A stretch of DNA of 64,000 bases from Lysobacteraceae bacterium NML93-0793 (lineage in GTDB: Bacteria > Pseudomonadota > Gammaproteobacteria > Xanthomonadales > Xanthomonadaceae): assembly GCA_002324875.1 (NCBI GenBank), contig NTJG01000002.1, forward strand, positions 124,001 to 188,000, read 5' to 3'. The position numbers were made by a program, and so were the translations under genes. Position 1 is the stretch's first letter; each line of letters opens with the position of its first letter. Under the pieces are notes generated by a model that saw only the letters and a list, made by a program, of their open reading frames with translations, did not search any database and was not told where the DNA came from. Positions 46,125 to 59,032 of this stretch are shown piece after piece.

Positions 46125-48925
46125 CAGGCCGCGTCCGCCGTGCGGTCGCGCTTGAGGATGGCCACCGGATCGGCCCAGGTGCTCTGCGGCCGGCGCTTGC
46201 TGGTCGCCAGCACCAGGTCCGAGGGTTCGAACACGTTGATGTTGTGGGTGATCGGCGTGGTCAGGATGTACTGCGCATCGGTGCTGCGCAGGAAGCGGCC
46301 GACCTTCTCGATGTTGGCGACGTCGAGATGCGCGAAGGGTTCGTCGATGAAGACGAAGCCGCCCGGCTGGTCCTCGTCGCGCAGCAGGGCCACCAGCAGC
46401 AACAGCGACTTCATCACCTGCTGCCCGCCCGAGGCCTCGCCGTCGTCGAGGCCGATCCAGCCCTTGCGGTCGAAATCGAAGCGCACCGTGAGCCCCGCTT
46501 GGGCCAGTGCCACGTCGTCGTTGACCAGCTCCGACATCTCCGCGTCGACGCCGATGCCGGCCAGTTCGCCCAGCGCGACCAGGTTGCGGCGATAGCGGCG
46601 AACGGTGGCACGCAGCACGTTGAGATAGGCGCCGCGTGCCTCTTCGGTGATCCGGCGGGCGCGGTGCAGATGCGCCTCGCGCTGGCCGATGGCGGCCTCC
46701 ATGCCCGCGTGGTCGGCGGCGAACTTGTCACGCAGCGCGATGCAGCCCTCGTCCTCGACGAAACCGCCGGTGGCGAGCCGCGTGTCCAGACGCTCCAGTT
46801 CGCGGCGCACCGCGTTCGCACTTTCGAACTCCTCGCGCGCGGCGCGCAGGACCGCGGCGCCGCGCCAGGCAGGCGGCATCTGCGCGCGACGGCGACGGAA
46901 CTCGAGGATGCGCTGCACCAGCAGCTGGCGCTCCTGGGTCATTTGCCGCCCGGCCTGCTCGATCTCATGGGCCAGGCCGCCGAGGCGGGCGTTGCGCTCG
47001 GCCGCGGCGATGCTGTCGGCCTTGTCACGCGCCATGCACTCGGCCACGTCGGCGCGCGCGGCTTCGAGTTTCGAGGCCGCCACCTGGGCGGCCTCGGCGA
47101 GTGCGGGCAGGCGCTCCATCGCATCGGCGAACTCCGCGGCGCGGGTGACCAGTTCCTGGCCGGCATCGAGTCCGAGCAGTCGCGTCTGGTCGGCATCGAG
47201 GCGACGGCCGAGTCCGGCCAGTTCGGCTTCGCGCGCCTGCGCGCGCTCACGCAGCGTCGCCTGTTCTTCGCGCAACGCGGCCACGCGCGCCTGCCGGGCA
47301 CCGGCGCCGAAGTGCGGTTGGCCGCCGCCGATGTGCCGGCCGCCGCGATGCTCGCGCAGATAACCCTTGGCGGTGATCCAGTCCTGTCCCTTCGACAGGG
47401 CGTGACCCGCTTCCACGTCCGCCACACGCTGGATTCGGTCGAGCTGCCGCGGCAGCCAGGCCGGCGGATCGGCCGAGAAGCGCACCACCTCGAGCAGCGA
47501 GCCGCGCGTCGCGCGTTCGACCGGCGCGCGGTCGGCGACGAGGAAATGCCGATACTGCATCGCCTCGCCCAGCGCCCAGCCCCGGCGCGCATCGCGCGGG
47601 TTCTCGAGCACCAGCAGGTGCCGGTACGGCGCGAGCACGGCTTCGACCGCGACCGACCATTGCGGATCGACGATCTCGACCAGCTCGGTCAACACGCGAT
47701 GCGCGATGCCGGCCTGCTCGAGCGCTGCACGGAAGTCGCGCTCGAACGGTTCGACGACACGGCCGCCACCGCTGAGCGCGGCCAGTTGCGCGGTCAGCTC
47801 GCCGTCGCGTGCGCGGTCGCGCTGGGCTTCGAACTTGAGCTCCGCCTGGCGCTGGCGGCCCTGCTCGATGCCGCGACTGAGCGCATCGACGTCGACCTCG
47901 CCGCGCTCGGCCTGCAGCTGGGCCAGATGATCGTGCCGCTTCACCAGACTGTCGGCATCGCGTGCGCGGTCGCGCGCGGTGGTGAAACCGGATTCCGCGT
48001 CCCGTTGTTCGGCCAGCGCCTGCGCGAGGGCCGCCTGCAGGGCGTCGCGGCGCTGCGACGCGTCGGCGTCCTGCGCCCGCAGCGTCACCAGCGCATGGCG
48101 ACGCTCGTGCTGGGCGCGGCGCAGGCCGGTCAGCCGCGGCCGCGCGCCGTCGATGCTCGCGCGCAGATCGGCCAGTTCCACCTTGGGCGCGATCTCGGTC
48201 TCCAGACGCTGGCGTTCGCGGCGCAGCGCCTGGCCTTCGTCGAACGAACGCACGTCGGCCTTGGCCGATTCGAGTTTCAGATGCAGTTCGTCGAGCCCGT
48301 GCTGCAGCTGGGCGATTTCCTTCTCGGTGTCGAACTGCTCGGCGCGGGCGCGCTGGTAGTCGTCGAGCACGGCCTTGTCCTCGAACACGTCGAACACCAG
48401 CTGCAGCAGTTCGCGCGGCGAGAGCTGGCACAGCTTGTCGGTGGCGCCCTGCTCCAGCGTGAGCACGCGGCAGATCGCGCGACTCAGGCCGGCGCCGGCC
48501 AGCCGCACGCGATAGTCGCGCACGCCCAGCCATTCGCCACCGGCATCGAGTGTTTCCACCGGCACGTCGCCGGGCACGATCTGGTAGTCGCGGCTCCAGT
48601 CGCCGCCGCGCTTGCGCACGCGGCAGGCCAGCGTGACCTGCTCGTCCATGCACGGAAAGAACGCGCGCTTGCCGCGGCGATCGACCGGGTTGCTGACCAC
48701 CGCGCGCAGCCACGCCACCGGCTTGCCGTTGTGGCGCAGATAGGTCTTGTAGTCGCGCGCCATCTCGCGGTCGTCGATCGCCAGCAACGTGCGCAGCGCA
48801 TCGAGCAGCGTGGTCTTGCCGGACCCGTTGGGGCCGACGACGGTGATGATCGACGCGTCGAGCGGCAACGCATAGCGCTGCCAGTAATCCCAGTGCACGA
48901 CCTCGAGGCTGCGGAACTCAAACAT
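46124..48925 (-). CDS. Wadjet JetC-like SMC ATPase (MksB/MukB-like)
   Basis: 933-residue SMC/MukB-type ATPase. Walker A GPNGSGKTT is at residues 31-39, long alternating Glu/Arg/Ala-rich coiled coils occupy roughly 200-370 and 540-800, a hinge-like region lies between them (ITAKGYLREHRGG), and the C-terminal head has the ABC signature SGGQQ (832) and Walker B GFVFIDEP with catalytic E862. SMC proteins load DNA and extrude loops. The ATG at 48925 overlaps the jetB stop by eight bases; the frame extends to 49039 without support. It carries the core activity of the Wadjet-like system. Confidence 0.88.
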   Translation of the reverse strand: MFEFRSLEVVHWDYWQRYALPLDASIITVVGPNGSGKTTLLDALRTLLAIDDREMARDYKTYLRHNGKPVAWLRAVVSNPVDRRGKRAFFPCMDEQVTLACRVRKRGGDWSRDYQIVPGDVPVETLDAGGEWLGVRDYRVRLAGAGLSRAICRVLTLEQGATDKLCQLSPRELLQLVFDVFEDKAVLDDYQRARAEQFDTEKEIAQLQHGLDELHLKLESAKADVRSFDEGQALRRERQRLETEIAPKVELADLRASIDGARPRLTGLRRAQHERRHALVTLRAQDADASQRRDALQAALAQALAEQRDAESGFTTARDRARDADSLVKRHDHLAQLQAERGEVDVDALSRGIEQGRQRQAELKFEAQRDRARDGELTAQLAALSGGGRVVEPFERDFRAALEQAGIAHRVLTELVEIVDPQWSVAVEAVLAPYRHLLVLENPRDARRGWALGEAMQYRHFLVADRAPVERATRGSLLEVVRFSADPPAWLPRQLDRIQRVADVEAGHALSKGQDWITAKGYLREHRGGRHIGGGQPHFGAGARQARVAALREEQATLRERAQAREAELAGLGRRLDADQTRLLGLDAGQELVTRAAEFADAMERLPALAEAAQVAASKLEAARADVAECMARDKADSIAAAERNARLGGLAHEIEQAGRQMTQERQLLVQRILEFRRRRAQMPPAWRGAAVLRAAREEFESANAVRRELERLDTRLATGGFVEDEGCIALRDKFAADHAGMEAAIGQREAHLHRARRITEEARGAYLNVLRATVRRYRRNLVALGELAGIGVDAEMSELVNDDVALAQAGLTVRFDFDRKGWIGLDDGEASGGQQVMKSLLLLVALLRDEDQPGGFVFIDEPFAHLDVANIEKVGRFLRSTDAQYILTTPITHNINVFEPSDLVLATSKRRPQSTWADPVAILKRDRTADAA

Positions 48926-49633
48926 CGTCGGTGTCCTCGGCCGTGTCGGCAGTTGTCGTGTCGTCCGGCTCCGGCTCGCTCGCGTCGTCGCCGTCGGGGC
49001 GCGCCGCGCGCGCCTCGGCGATGACGAACGCCAGCGCACCGTCCATCACCCGGCCGGCGATTCGCTCGTAGTCGAAGGCCAAGTCGAGCAGCGGCCCCTC
49101 CTGGATGCGCTCCTTGCGGCGCACGATGAACCCGTGCCGGTTGAGCGTGCCGAGATTCATCTGGAGACGCTGCTTGCCGCCGAGCCGATCGCCGTAGTCG
49201 GCCAGCAAGGTACGTTCGTTGACCGGCTCGACGAGCTCCGCGCCCACGGGCACCGGCTTGAGTTCGGCGAACATCTGTTCCTGGTCCTGCTGGCGCTCCG
49301 CGTCCTGGCGCGTGATCTGCCGCTGCCGTTTGGGCAGCACCAGCAGCGCCCACAGCACGACCAGCAGCGCGGTGGCATCGCGGCTGAGCTGCAGATTGCT
49401 CGCCGCCCAGGCGTCGCCGTGACCGAAGACATCGGCTTCCTGCGCGCGCGCGATGCCGACGGCCACGTGCGCGGCGTAGGGATGTTCGAGCAGGCGCAGG
49501 CCGGCAGCGGCGAGGCGGCGGTCGAGATCGTCGCGCAGTTCGGCATCGACCAGCACGCGACGCACGGCGTGGTCGTCGCGCGGCAGCCAGCGCTCGGCCA
49601 GCAGCCGTGCGATCAGGGAGGCGGTGGTATCGC

Positions 49634-49637
<4 letters not shown>
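48918..49637 (-). CDS. Wadjet JetB-like protein (MksE-like, DUF4194)
   Basis: 239-residue protein in the position and style of JetB/MksE, the KITE-type winged-helix partner of the condensin. The N-terminus is compact, a central helix (ALLVVLWALLVLPKRQ) and NLGTLNRHGFIVRR follow, and the C-terminus is acidic (DGDDASEPEPDD). It would bridge the kleisin-like JetA and the JetC heads. Start overlaps the jetA stop by four bases, and its 3' end overlaps jetC by eight. No search was possible. Confidence 0.78.
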
Positions 49638-53263
<3,626 letters not shown>

Positions 53264-53629
53264 CCTCACCACGGCCTCAAAACTGAACTCACGTTCATGT
53301 GAATGCGCGTTTCCGGCGCGCGGCTGCAACGCTGCCCAAGCTGAACAGGCAGGTGATCCAGCCGATTCCAGCCATAGAAGCAGCGCGGCCGCCAGTGCCC
53401 CGTATTCATCTTCGATTCGGAAAACCGCCGATACCGTGCCCGCACTTCGTCCCGCCCCCATTCGGCGGGACACCGGCCCGATCCGCCTTCTGCGGATTCG
53501 GCGCCCGGGCGAAAGCAGGCCATAGAGTCGCCGCCCTCCCCAATACGCCATGCCGGTTCGAGCAGTCGTCTGCGTTCTCCCTCACGGGGCAGCGACGCGC
53601 GCGCCGGCGCAACGCAGCAAGGAGCAACG
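53264..53629. other. Non-coding region between fadH and the SleB-like gene
   Basis: 366 bases with no convincing coding sequence. TGAAC-TCAC-GTTCA (53284-53297) is a perfect inverted repeat 20 bases after the fadH stop; its form resembles operators of TetR-type acyl-CoA-sensing regulators, but its position is 3' to fadH. I see no promoter or terminator I would defend. Confidence 0.4.
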
Positions 53630-54112
53630 ATGAAACTTGAATGGGTGATGTGGCTGGCCTCCGTGCTGCCGCCCCCCGCCGCCGATTCGCTCTGTCTGAG
53701 CACGACGGTGTATCTGGAAGCCCGCGACCAGTCCGTGCGCGGACAGGAAGCCGTCGCCGAGGTGGCCCTGCGCCGCCAGGAGAGCGGCCTGTGGGGCGAG
53801 TCGATGTGCGAGGTGGTCACCGCACGCAAGCAGTTCGCGCCGACGATCCTGTCGCCGAACACCAAGCTCGCCAACACCAATGCCTGGACCCGCGCGGTCA
53901 GCGTGGCCCTGGAGTCCGAGCGCAACTGGTCGCTGCCGCCCGAGAAGCGCCGAGAGGTCGTACCCGGCGCCAGCCACTTCATGGCCCACGCGATCGCCGC
54001 CCCGGCGTGGCGCAATGCGCATCAGGTGGCCACCATCGGTGACCACACCTTCCTCCGCGTGCAGTCGCTGCGGCCCAGTCCGGCCGCGCGCGAGGCGCAG
54101 TCCCGCGGCTGA
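53630..54112 (+). CDS. SleB-like cell wall hydrolase
   Basis: 160-residue protein of the SleB/Hydrolase_2 lytic-transglycosylase-like fold. The characteristic C-L-S-T-T-V-Y-L-E-A-R start contains the predicted catalytic Glu, followed by GQEAVAEVALRR, SMCEVV and RKQFAP. The N-terminus has a weak signal peptide (WLASVLPPPAADS). AAGGAG lies just upstream of the ATG. These enzymes cut peptidoglycan in growth or, in Bacillus, in spores; a phage origin is possible but no phage genes surround it. Substrate is inference. Confidence 0.78.
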   Translation: MKLEWVMWLASVLPPPAADSLCLSTTVYLEARDQSVRGQEAVAEVALRRQESGLWGESMCEVVTARKQFAPTILSPNTKLANTNAWTRAVSVALESERNWSLPPEKRREVVPGASHFMAHAIAAPAWRNAHQVATIGDHTFLRVQSLRPSPAAREAQSRG

Positions 54113-54181
54113 TCACGCGACAGTGCGCGCCGTGCCATGGCGCGCGCATGATGGCGATGCCTCCACTCCCGGACCATCGCC

Positions 54182-54796
54182 ATGCTGACGCTCTACTCCA
54201 AGCCCGGCGCCTGTTCGCTGGCCGACCACATCGTCCTGCGCTGGGCCGGTGCACCGTTCGATGTGCGCATCGTCGACGCGACGCAGATGAAGGAACCGCC
54301 GTTCCTCGCCCTCAATCCCGCCGGCGCGGTACCGGTGCTGGTCGACGGCGACTGGGTGCTCACCCAGAACGCGGCGATCCTCAACTATCTGGCCGACCGA
54401 TGCCCCGAAGCGGGGCTGGGCGGCGACGGCTCGCCCGAAGGCCGGGCCGAGGTCAACCGCTGGCTGGCCCTGCTCAATGCCGACCTGCATCCGGCCTTCC
54501 ATCCGCTGTTCGGCAGCACGAAATATCTGGACGACGCGGACGTCATCGAGGCCACGCGCAAGCGGGCGATGCAGACGATCCGCGGGTATTACGAACGTCT
54601 CGATGCGCAACTCGCCGGCCGCGACTATCTCGCCGGCACGCGTTCGATCGCCGACCCCTATCTGTTCGTGACGCTGTTGTGGGCCAAGCGCCTGAAGCTC
54701 GACCTGGGCGGGCTCGACAATCTGCACGCGTTCGAAACGCGCCTACGCACCGATGCCGGCGTGCAGGCGGCGATGGCGGCCGAAGGTCTGGACTGA
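54182..54796 (+). CDS. Glutathione S-transferase
   Basis: 204-residue glutathione transferase with an N-terminal thioredoxin-like domain (MLTLYSKPGACSLADHI, with the beta-class CSLA active-site region, and AVPVLVDGDWVLTQNAAIL) and a C-terminal all-helical domain (YLAGTRSIADPYLF). It looks like a beta-class enzyme. Substrate unknown. A strong terminator follows at 54822. Confidence 0.9.
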   Translation: MLTLYSKPGACSLADHIVLRWAGAPFDVRIVDATQMKEPPFLALNPAGAVPVLVDGDWVLTQNAAILNYLADRCPEAGLGGDGSPEGRAEVNRWLALLNADLHPAFHPLFGSTKYLDDADVIEATRKRAMQTIRGYYERLDAQLAGRDYLAGTRSIADPYLFVTLLWAKRLKLDLGGLDNLHAFETRLRTDAGVQAAMAAEGLD

Positions 54797-54821
54797 GCGC
54801 ATGCCGCCGCCACCACGTGTT

Positions 54822-54855
54822 GCAGTGACGGGGCCTCGGCCCCGTTCTGCATTTT
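54822..54855 (+). terminator. Rho-independent terminator after the GST gene
   Basis: ACGGGGCC (54828-54835), loop TC, GGCCCCGT (54838-54845), with GCAG/CTGC extending the stem and an ATTTTG run after. It is 26 bases beyond the GST stop. Confidence 0.85.
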
Positions 54856-55100
54856 GTTGAACGCGCGCGATGCCGTGGGCCGCGCTACCGCGACGTCGGC
54901 ACAGCGGGATGCGCGGGTCAAGCATGCCGTCGACGTCGCTGCACACGGTTGGTGAAAATATCGCCAGCCATTTCCACGCCGCTGACGATGCGGCGCTGCG
55001 CCGCTTATCCACAGACTTGTCAGCCGTTCATCCACACCGTCTGTGGATGACTCACGCACCTGCCGTGCGCCGGCGCGCGCGTCAAGTGTCGCGTGCAGTC
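54856..55100. other. Non-coding region holding a DnaA-box cluster
   Basis: The stretch from the GST stop (54796) to the prpF stop (55101) holds a terminator and then no gene. Apart from the DnaA boxes annotated separately, I see a short AT-rich segment near 54953-54962 (GTGAAAATATC) and nothing else I can name. Confidence 0.5.
55005..55050. promoter_or_regulatory. Three-copy DnaA-box cluster
   Basis: TTATCCACA at 55005-55013 is a perfect match to the consensus DnaA box. TCATCCACA at 55028-55036 and its inverted copy TGTGGATGA at 55042-55050 are one-mismatch boxes arranged head-to-head with a 5 bp spacer, making an exact 9 bp inverted repeat. The three lie within 46 bases of non-coding DNA. 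This is not an origin: no AT-rich unwinding region or dnaA gene is beside it. It may be a DnaA titration or reactivation site, or a site for a DnaA-like regulator. Confidence 0.7.
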
Positions 55101-56297
55101 TCAGTCGAACACATCGGCCGGCACACGCACCGCGCCATCCATCAGCACGCGCGCCGAGCGCGACATGATCGCCTTCGACACGGTCCACTGGCCGTTCCGT
55201 TCCACCGCTTCGGCGCCGACACGCAGCGTGCCCGACGGATGTCCGAAACGCACCGACGCACGCGTGCCACCGCCCGCGGCCAGATTCACCAGCGTGCCGG
55301 GAATCGCCGCCGCCGTCCCGATGGCCACCGCGGCCGTGCCCATCATCGCGTGGTGCAGCTTGCCCATCGACAGCGCGCGCACCAGCAGATCGATGTCGCC
55401 AGCGGCGATCGCCTTGCCGCTCGACACCACGTGATCGCGCGGCGGCGCGACGAATGCGACCTTGGGCGTGTGCTGGCGCTTCTGCGCCTCGGCCACATCG
55501 TCGATGAGCCCCATGCGCACGGCGCCGTGCGCGCGGATCGTCTCGAACATCGCGAGCGCTTTCGCGTCGCCGTTGATCGCATCCTGCAGCTCGGCGCCGG
55601 TATAACCGATCGAGGTGGCGTCGACGAAGATCGTCGGAATGCCGGCATTGATCAGCGTTGCGCGCAGCGTGCCGACCCCCGGCACCTCGAGATCGTCGAC
55701 GAGGTGGCCGGTGGGAAACATCGCACCGCCGCCGTCACGCTCGCCTTCGTCGGCGGGATCGACGAACTCCAGCACGATCTCCGCCGCCGGGAAGGTCACG
55801 CCGTCGAGTTCGAAATCGCCGGTTTCCTGCACCTGACCGTCCTTGATCGGCACGTGCACGATGATGGTCTTGCCGATGTTCGCCTGCCACACCCGCACCG
55901 CGACGGTGCCCTCGCGCGGAATCCTCGATGCATCGAGGAAGCCGTTGGTGATCGCGAACGGACCGACTGCCGTGCTGAGGTTGCCGCAGTTGCCGCTCCA
56001 GTCGACGAACGCGGTGTCGATCGCGACCTGGCCGTAGAGATAGTCGACGTCGTGATCCGGCACCGACGCAGGCCCGATGATCACGCACTTGCTGGTCGAC
56101 GAGGTCGCGCCGCCCATGCCGTCGGTGTGCTTGGCATACGGGTCGGGCGATCCGATGACGCGCATCAGCAACGCATCGCGCGCGGAACCGGGCACCTGCG
56201 CGGCGGCAGGCAGGTCTTCCAGGCGGAAGAACACGCCTTTGGAGGTGCCGCCGCGCATGTAGGTGGCGGGGATGCGGAGCTGGGGGGCGTAGGTCAT
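55101..56297 (-). CDS. prpF: PrpF, AcnD-accessory protein (2-methylcitrate pathway)
   Basis: 398-residue protein of the PrpF/diaminopimelate-epimerase fold. PrpF isomerises the product of AcnD (trans- to cis-2-methylaconitate) so that the pathway proceeds to methylisocitrate. Family segments include MRGGTSKGVFF, TDGMGGATSSTSKC and WSGNCGNLSTAVGPFAI. It is the fourth gene of the prpB-prpC-acnD-prpF operon and follows acnD after 101 bases that contain a repeat hairpin. A DnaA-box cluster lies beyond its 3' end. Confidence 0.94.
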   Translation of the reverse strand: MTYAPQLRIPATYMRGGTSKGVFFRLEDLPAAAQVPGSARDALLMRVIGSPDPYAKHTDGMGGATSSTSKCVIIGPASVPDHDVDYLYGQVAIDTAFVDWSGNCGNLSTAVGPFAITNGFLDASRIPREGTVAVRVWQANIGKTIIVHVPIKDGQVQETGDFELDGVTFPAAEIVLEFVDPADEGERDGGGAMFPTGHLVDDLEVPGVGTLRATLINAGIPTIFVDATSIGYTGAELQDAINGDAKALAMFETIRAHGAVRMGLIDDVAEAQKRQHTPKVAFVAPPRDHVVSSGKAIAAGDIDLLVRALSMGKLHHAMMGTAAVAIGTAAAIPGTLVNLAAGGGTRASVRFGHPSGTLRVGAEAVERNGQWTVSKAIMSRSARVLMDGAVRVPADVFD

Positions 56298-56322
56298 GGC
56301 GTTCTCACGTGTAGTCGGCTTG

Positions 56323-56382
56323 TCTCCCTCACGGGAGAAAGACTGCTTTGCTTGTCTCCCCTCTCCCCTTGCGGGAGAGGGG
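56323..56382. repeat. Two hairpins of an intergenic CTCTCCC/GGGAGAG repeat
   Basis: TCTCCC-TCAC-GGGAGA (56323-56338) and CCCCTCTCCC-CTTGC-GGGAGAGGGG (56358-56382), the second a perfect 10 bp stem. Sequences of this kind are frequent between genes in xanthomonads. They lie in the acnD-prpF gap and could form mRNA hairpins. Confidence 0.7.
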
Positions 56383-56398
56383 TCGGGGGATAAGCGCT

Positions 56399-58999
56399 TT
56401 ATGCCGCCTTGCTGGACTCCAGAAAATCCTGCGCAAACCGCTGCAGCACCCCACCCGCCTCGTAGATCGAGACTTCTTCGGCGGTATCGAGGCGGCAGAT
56501 CACCGGCACCGACAGCTGCGTGCCGTCCTTGCGGTGGATCACCAGCGTGAGCATCGCGCGCGGCGTGCGCTCACCGGTGACGTCGAACGTCTCCGTGCCA
56601 TCGATGCCGAGCGTCAGGCGGGTCACGCCGGGCTGGAATTCCAGCGGCAGCACGCCCATGCCGATCAGGTTGGTGCGGTGGATGCGCTCGAAGCCTTCAG
56701 CGACGATCGCTTCCACGCCCGCCAGACGTACGCCCTTGGCCGCCCAGTCGCGCGAGCTGCCTTGGCCGTAGTCGGCGCCGGCGATGATCACCAGCGGCTG
56801 CTTGCGGTCCATGTAGGTCTCGATCGCTTCCCACATGCGCACGACCTGGCCGTCCGGCTCGATACGCGCCAGCGAGCCCTGACGCACGGTACCGTCGATG
56901 ATCGCCATCTCGTTGATCAGCTTCGGGTTGGCGAACGTCGCGCGCTGCGCGGTCAGGTGGTCGCCGCGATGGGTCGCGTAGGAATTGAAGTCCTCTTCGG
57001 GCACGCCCATCTTCGCGAGGTATTCGCCGGCCGCGCTGTCGGCCATGATCGCGTTCGACGGCGACAGGTGATCGGTGGTGATGTTGTCGCCGAGCACCGC
57101 GAGCGGCCGCATGCCGGTCAGCGTGCGCGCGCCGGCCAGCGCACCTTCCCAGTACGGCGGACGGCGGATGTAGGTGCTCATCGGGCGCCAGTCGTACAAC
57201 GGCGCGACGCGCTCGCCGGTGTCGACGTGCAGCTTGAACATCGGGCCGTAGACGGCGCGGAACTGTTCCGGCTTGACGCTGGCCTTGACCACCGCGTCGA
57301 TCTCCTCGTCGCTCGGCCACAGATCCTTCAGCGTGATCGGATTGCCATCGTGGTCGACGCCGAGCACGTCCTTCTCGATGTCGAAGCGCACGGTGCCGGC
57401 GATCGCGTAGGCGATGACCAGTGGCGGCGACGCGAGGAAGGCCTGCTTGGCGTAGGGATGGATGCGGCCGTCGAAGTTGCGGTTGCCGCTGAGCACGGCG
57501 GTCGCGTACAGATCGCGGTCGATGATCTCCTGCTGGATCGCCGGATCCAGCGCACCGCTCATGCCGTTGCAGGTGGTGCAGGCGAAGGCGACGATGCCGA
57601 AACCGAGCTGCTCGAGATCCGGCAGCAGCCCGCTCTCCTCCAGATACAGCTGCACCGCCTTGGAACCGGGCGCGAGCGACGTCTTGACCCACGGCTTGCG
57701 TGTCAGACCGCGTGCGCGCGCGTTGCGTGCGAGCAAGCCGGCGGCGATGACGTTGCGCGGGTTCGAGGTGTTGGTGCAACTGGTGATCGCGGCGATGATC
57801 ACCGCGCCGTCGGGCATGGTGCCGCCGTCGGTGGGCATGTCCCATGCGCCGGCGATGCCGCTGGCGGCGAGATCGCGGGTCGCCACGCGCTTGTGCGGGT
57901 TCGACGGGCCGGCCATGTTGCGCACCACGCTCGACAGGTCGAAGTGCAGCGTGCGCGCGTACTCGGCATTCGCCAGCGAGTCGGCCCACAGTCCGGCGGC
58001 CTTGGCGTAGTTTTCGACCAGCGCGACCTGGGCGTCCTCGCGGCCGGTCAGGCGCAGGTAGTCGAGCGTGTTGTTGTCGATGAAGAACATCGCCGCGGTC
58101 GCGCCGTACTCGGGCGCCATGTTGGAGATCGTGGCGCGGTCGCCGACAGACAGCGCGGCCGCGCCCGGTCCACGGAATTCGAGATACGCACCGACCACCT
58201 TCGACTTGCGCAGGAATTCGGTCAGCGCCAGCACGACGTCGGTCGCGGTGATGCCGGGGCCGGGACGGCCTGCCAGTTCGACGCCGACGATCTCCGGCGT
58301 GCGCATCCACGACGCGCGGCCGAGCATGACGTTCTCGGCTTCGAGTCCGCCGACGCCGATGGCGATCACGCCCAGCGCATCGACGTGCGGCGTGTGGCTG
58401 TCGGTGCCGACGCAGGTGTCGGGGAATGCGACCCCGTCCTGCACGTAGACCACCGGCGACATCTTCTCCAGATTGATCTGGTGCATGATTCCGTTGCCCG
58501 GCGGAATCACCTCGACGTTGTGGAAGGCCTGCTTGGTCCAGTCGATGAAGTGGAAGCGGTCGGCGTTGCGCCGGTCTTCGATCGCCCGGTTCTTGGCGAA
58601 TGCATCCGGGTCGTAGCCGCCGCATTCCACCGCCAGCGAGTGGTCGACGATCAGTTGCACCGGCACGACCGGATTGACCTTCGCGGGATCACCGCCCTGA
58701 TCGGCGATCGCATCGCGCAGACCGGCCAGATCGACCAGCGCGGTCTGGCCGAGGATGTCGTGGCAGACCACGCGCGCCGGATACCACGGGAAATCGATGT
58801 CCTGGCGCAGCTCGATCAGCTGACGCAGCGCATCGTCGAGCAGCGCCGGCTCGCAACGCCGCACGAGGTTCTCGGCGTGCACGCGCGCGGTGTAGGACAT
58901 GCGGTCATACGCGCCGGGCGCGAGGGCGTCGACGGCCGCACGCGCGTCGAACCAGTCGAGTTGCGTGCCGGGAAGGGGTTTGCGGTGCTGGCTGTTCAT
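56399..58999 (-). CDS. acnD: Fe/S-dependent 2-methylisocitrate dehydratase AcnD
   Basis: Aconitase-family enzyme of 866 residues that dehydrates 2-methylcitrate in propionate breakdown, in place of PrpD. The three cluster cysteines are present: one in SCTNTSNPRN and two in ACTTCNGMSG. Substrate-binding and aconitase signature segments (PGNGIMHQINLEKM, GTDSHTPHVDALG, GADYGQGSSRDWAAKG, GEYLAKMG) look intact. ATG at 58999 (MNSQHRKPL). Requires PrpF, the next gene. Flanked by two repeat elements. Confidence 0.95.
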   Translation of the reverse strand: MNSQHRKPLPGTQLDWFDARAAVDALAPGAYDRMSYTARVHAENLVRRCEPALLDDALRQLIELRQDIDFPWYPARVVCHDILGQTALVDLAGLRDAIADQGGDPAKVNPVVPVQLIVDHSLAVECGGYDPDAFAKNRAIEDRRNADRFHFIDWTKQAFHNVEVIPPGNGIMHQINLEKMSPVVYVQDGVAFPDTCVGTDSHTPHVDALGVIAIGVGGLEAENVMLGRASWMRTPEIVGVELAGRPGPGITATDVVLALTEFLRKSKVVGAYLEFRGPGAAALSVGDRATISNMAPEYGATAAMFFIDNNTLDYLRLTGREDAQVALVENYAKAAGLWADSLANAEYARTLHFDLSSVVRNMAGPSNPHKRVATRDLAASGIAGAWDMPTDGGTMPDGAVIIAAITSCTNTSNPRNVIAAGLLARNARARGLTRKPWVKTSLAPGSKAVQLYLEESGLLPDLEQLGFGIVAFACTTCNGMSGALDPAIQQEIIDRDLYATAVLSGNRNFDGRIHPYAKQAFLASPPLVIAYAIAGTVRFDIEKDVLGVDHDGNPITLKDLWPSDEEIDAVVKASVKPEQFRAVYGPMFKLHVDTGERVAPLYDWRPMSTYIRRPPYWEGALAGARTLTGMRPLAVLGDNITTDHLSPSNAIMADSAAGEYLAKMGVPEEDFNSYATHRGDHLTAQRATFANPKLINEMAIIDGTVRQGSLARIEPDGQVVRMWEAIETYMDRKQPLVIIAGADYGQGSSRDWAAKGVRLAGVEAIVAEGFERIHRTNLIGMGVLPLEFQPGVTRLTLGIDGTETFDVTGERTPRAMLTLVIHRKDGTQLSVPVICRLDTAEEVSIYEAGGVLQRFAQDFLESSKAA

Positions 59000-59032
59000 G
59001 GCGGGCGTTCGAAAGAAAGAAAGATGTATCGA

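Noticed and set aside
46058-49024. 988-codon plus-strand frame antisense to the SMC gene
   Set aside because: The minus strand has Walker A, signature and Walker B in place; the plus frame is rich in His/Gln/Arg without domain.
53630-54112. SleB-like hydrolase as a prophage remnant
   Set aside because: No integrase, holin or structural genes or att-like repeats nearby; the gene has a normal ribosome-binding site and ordinary context.
55005-55050. Could the DnaA boxes mark the chromosomal origin or a plasmid origin?
   Set aside because: No dnaA, dnaN, repA or AT-rich unwinding region is adjacent, and the surrounding genes are ordinary metabolism; three boxes are too few.
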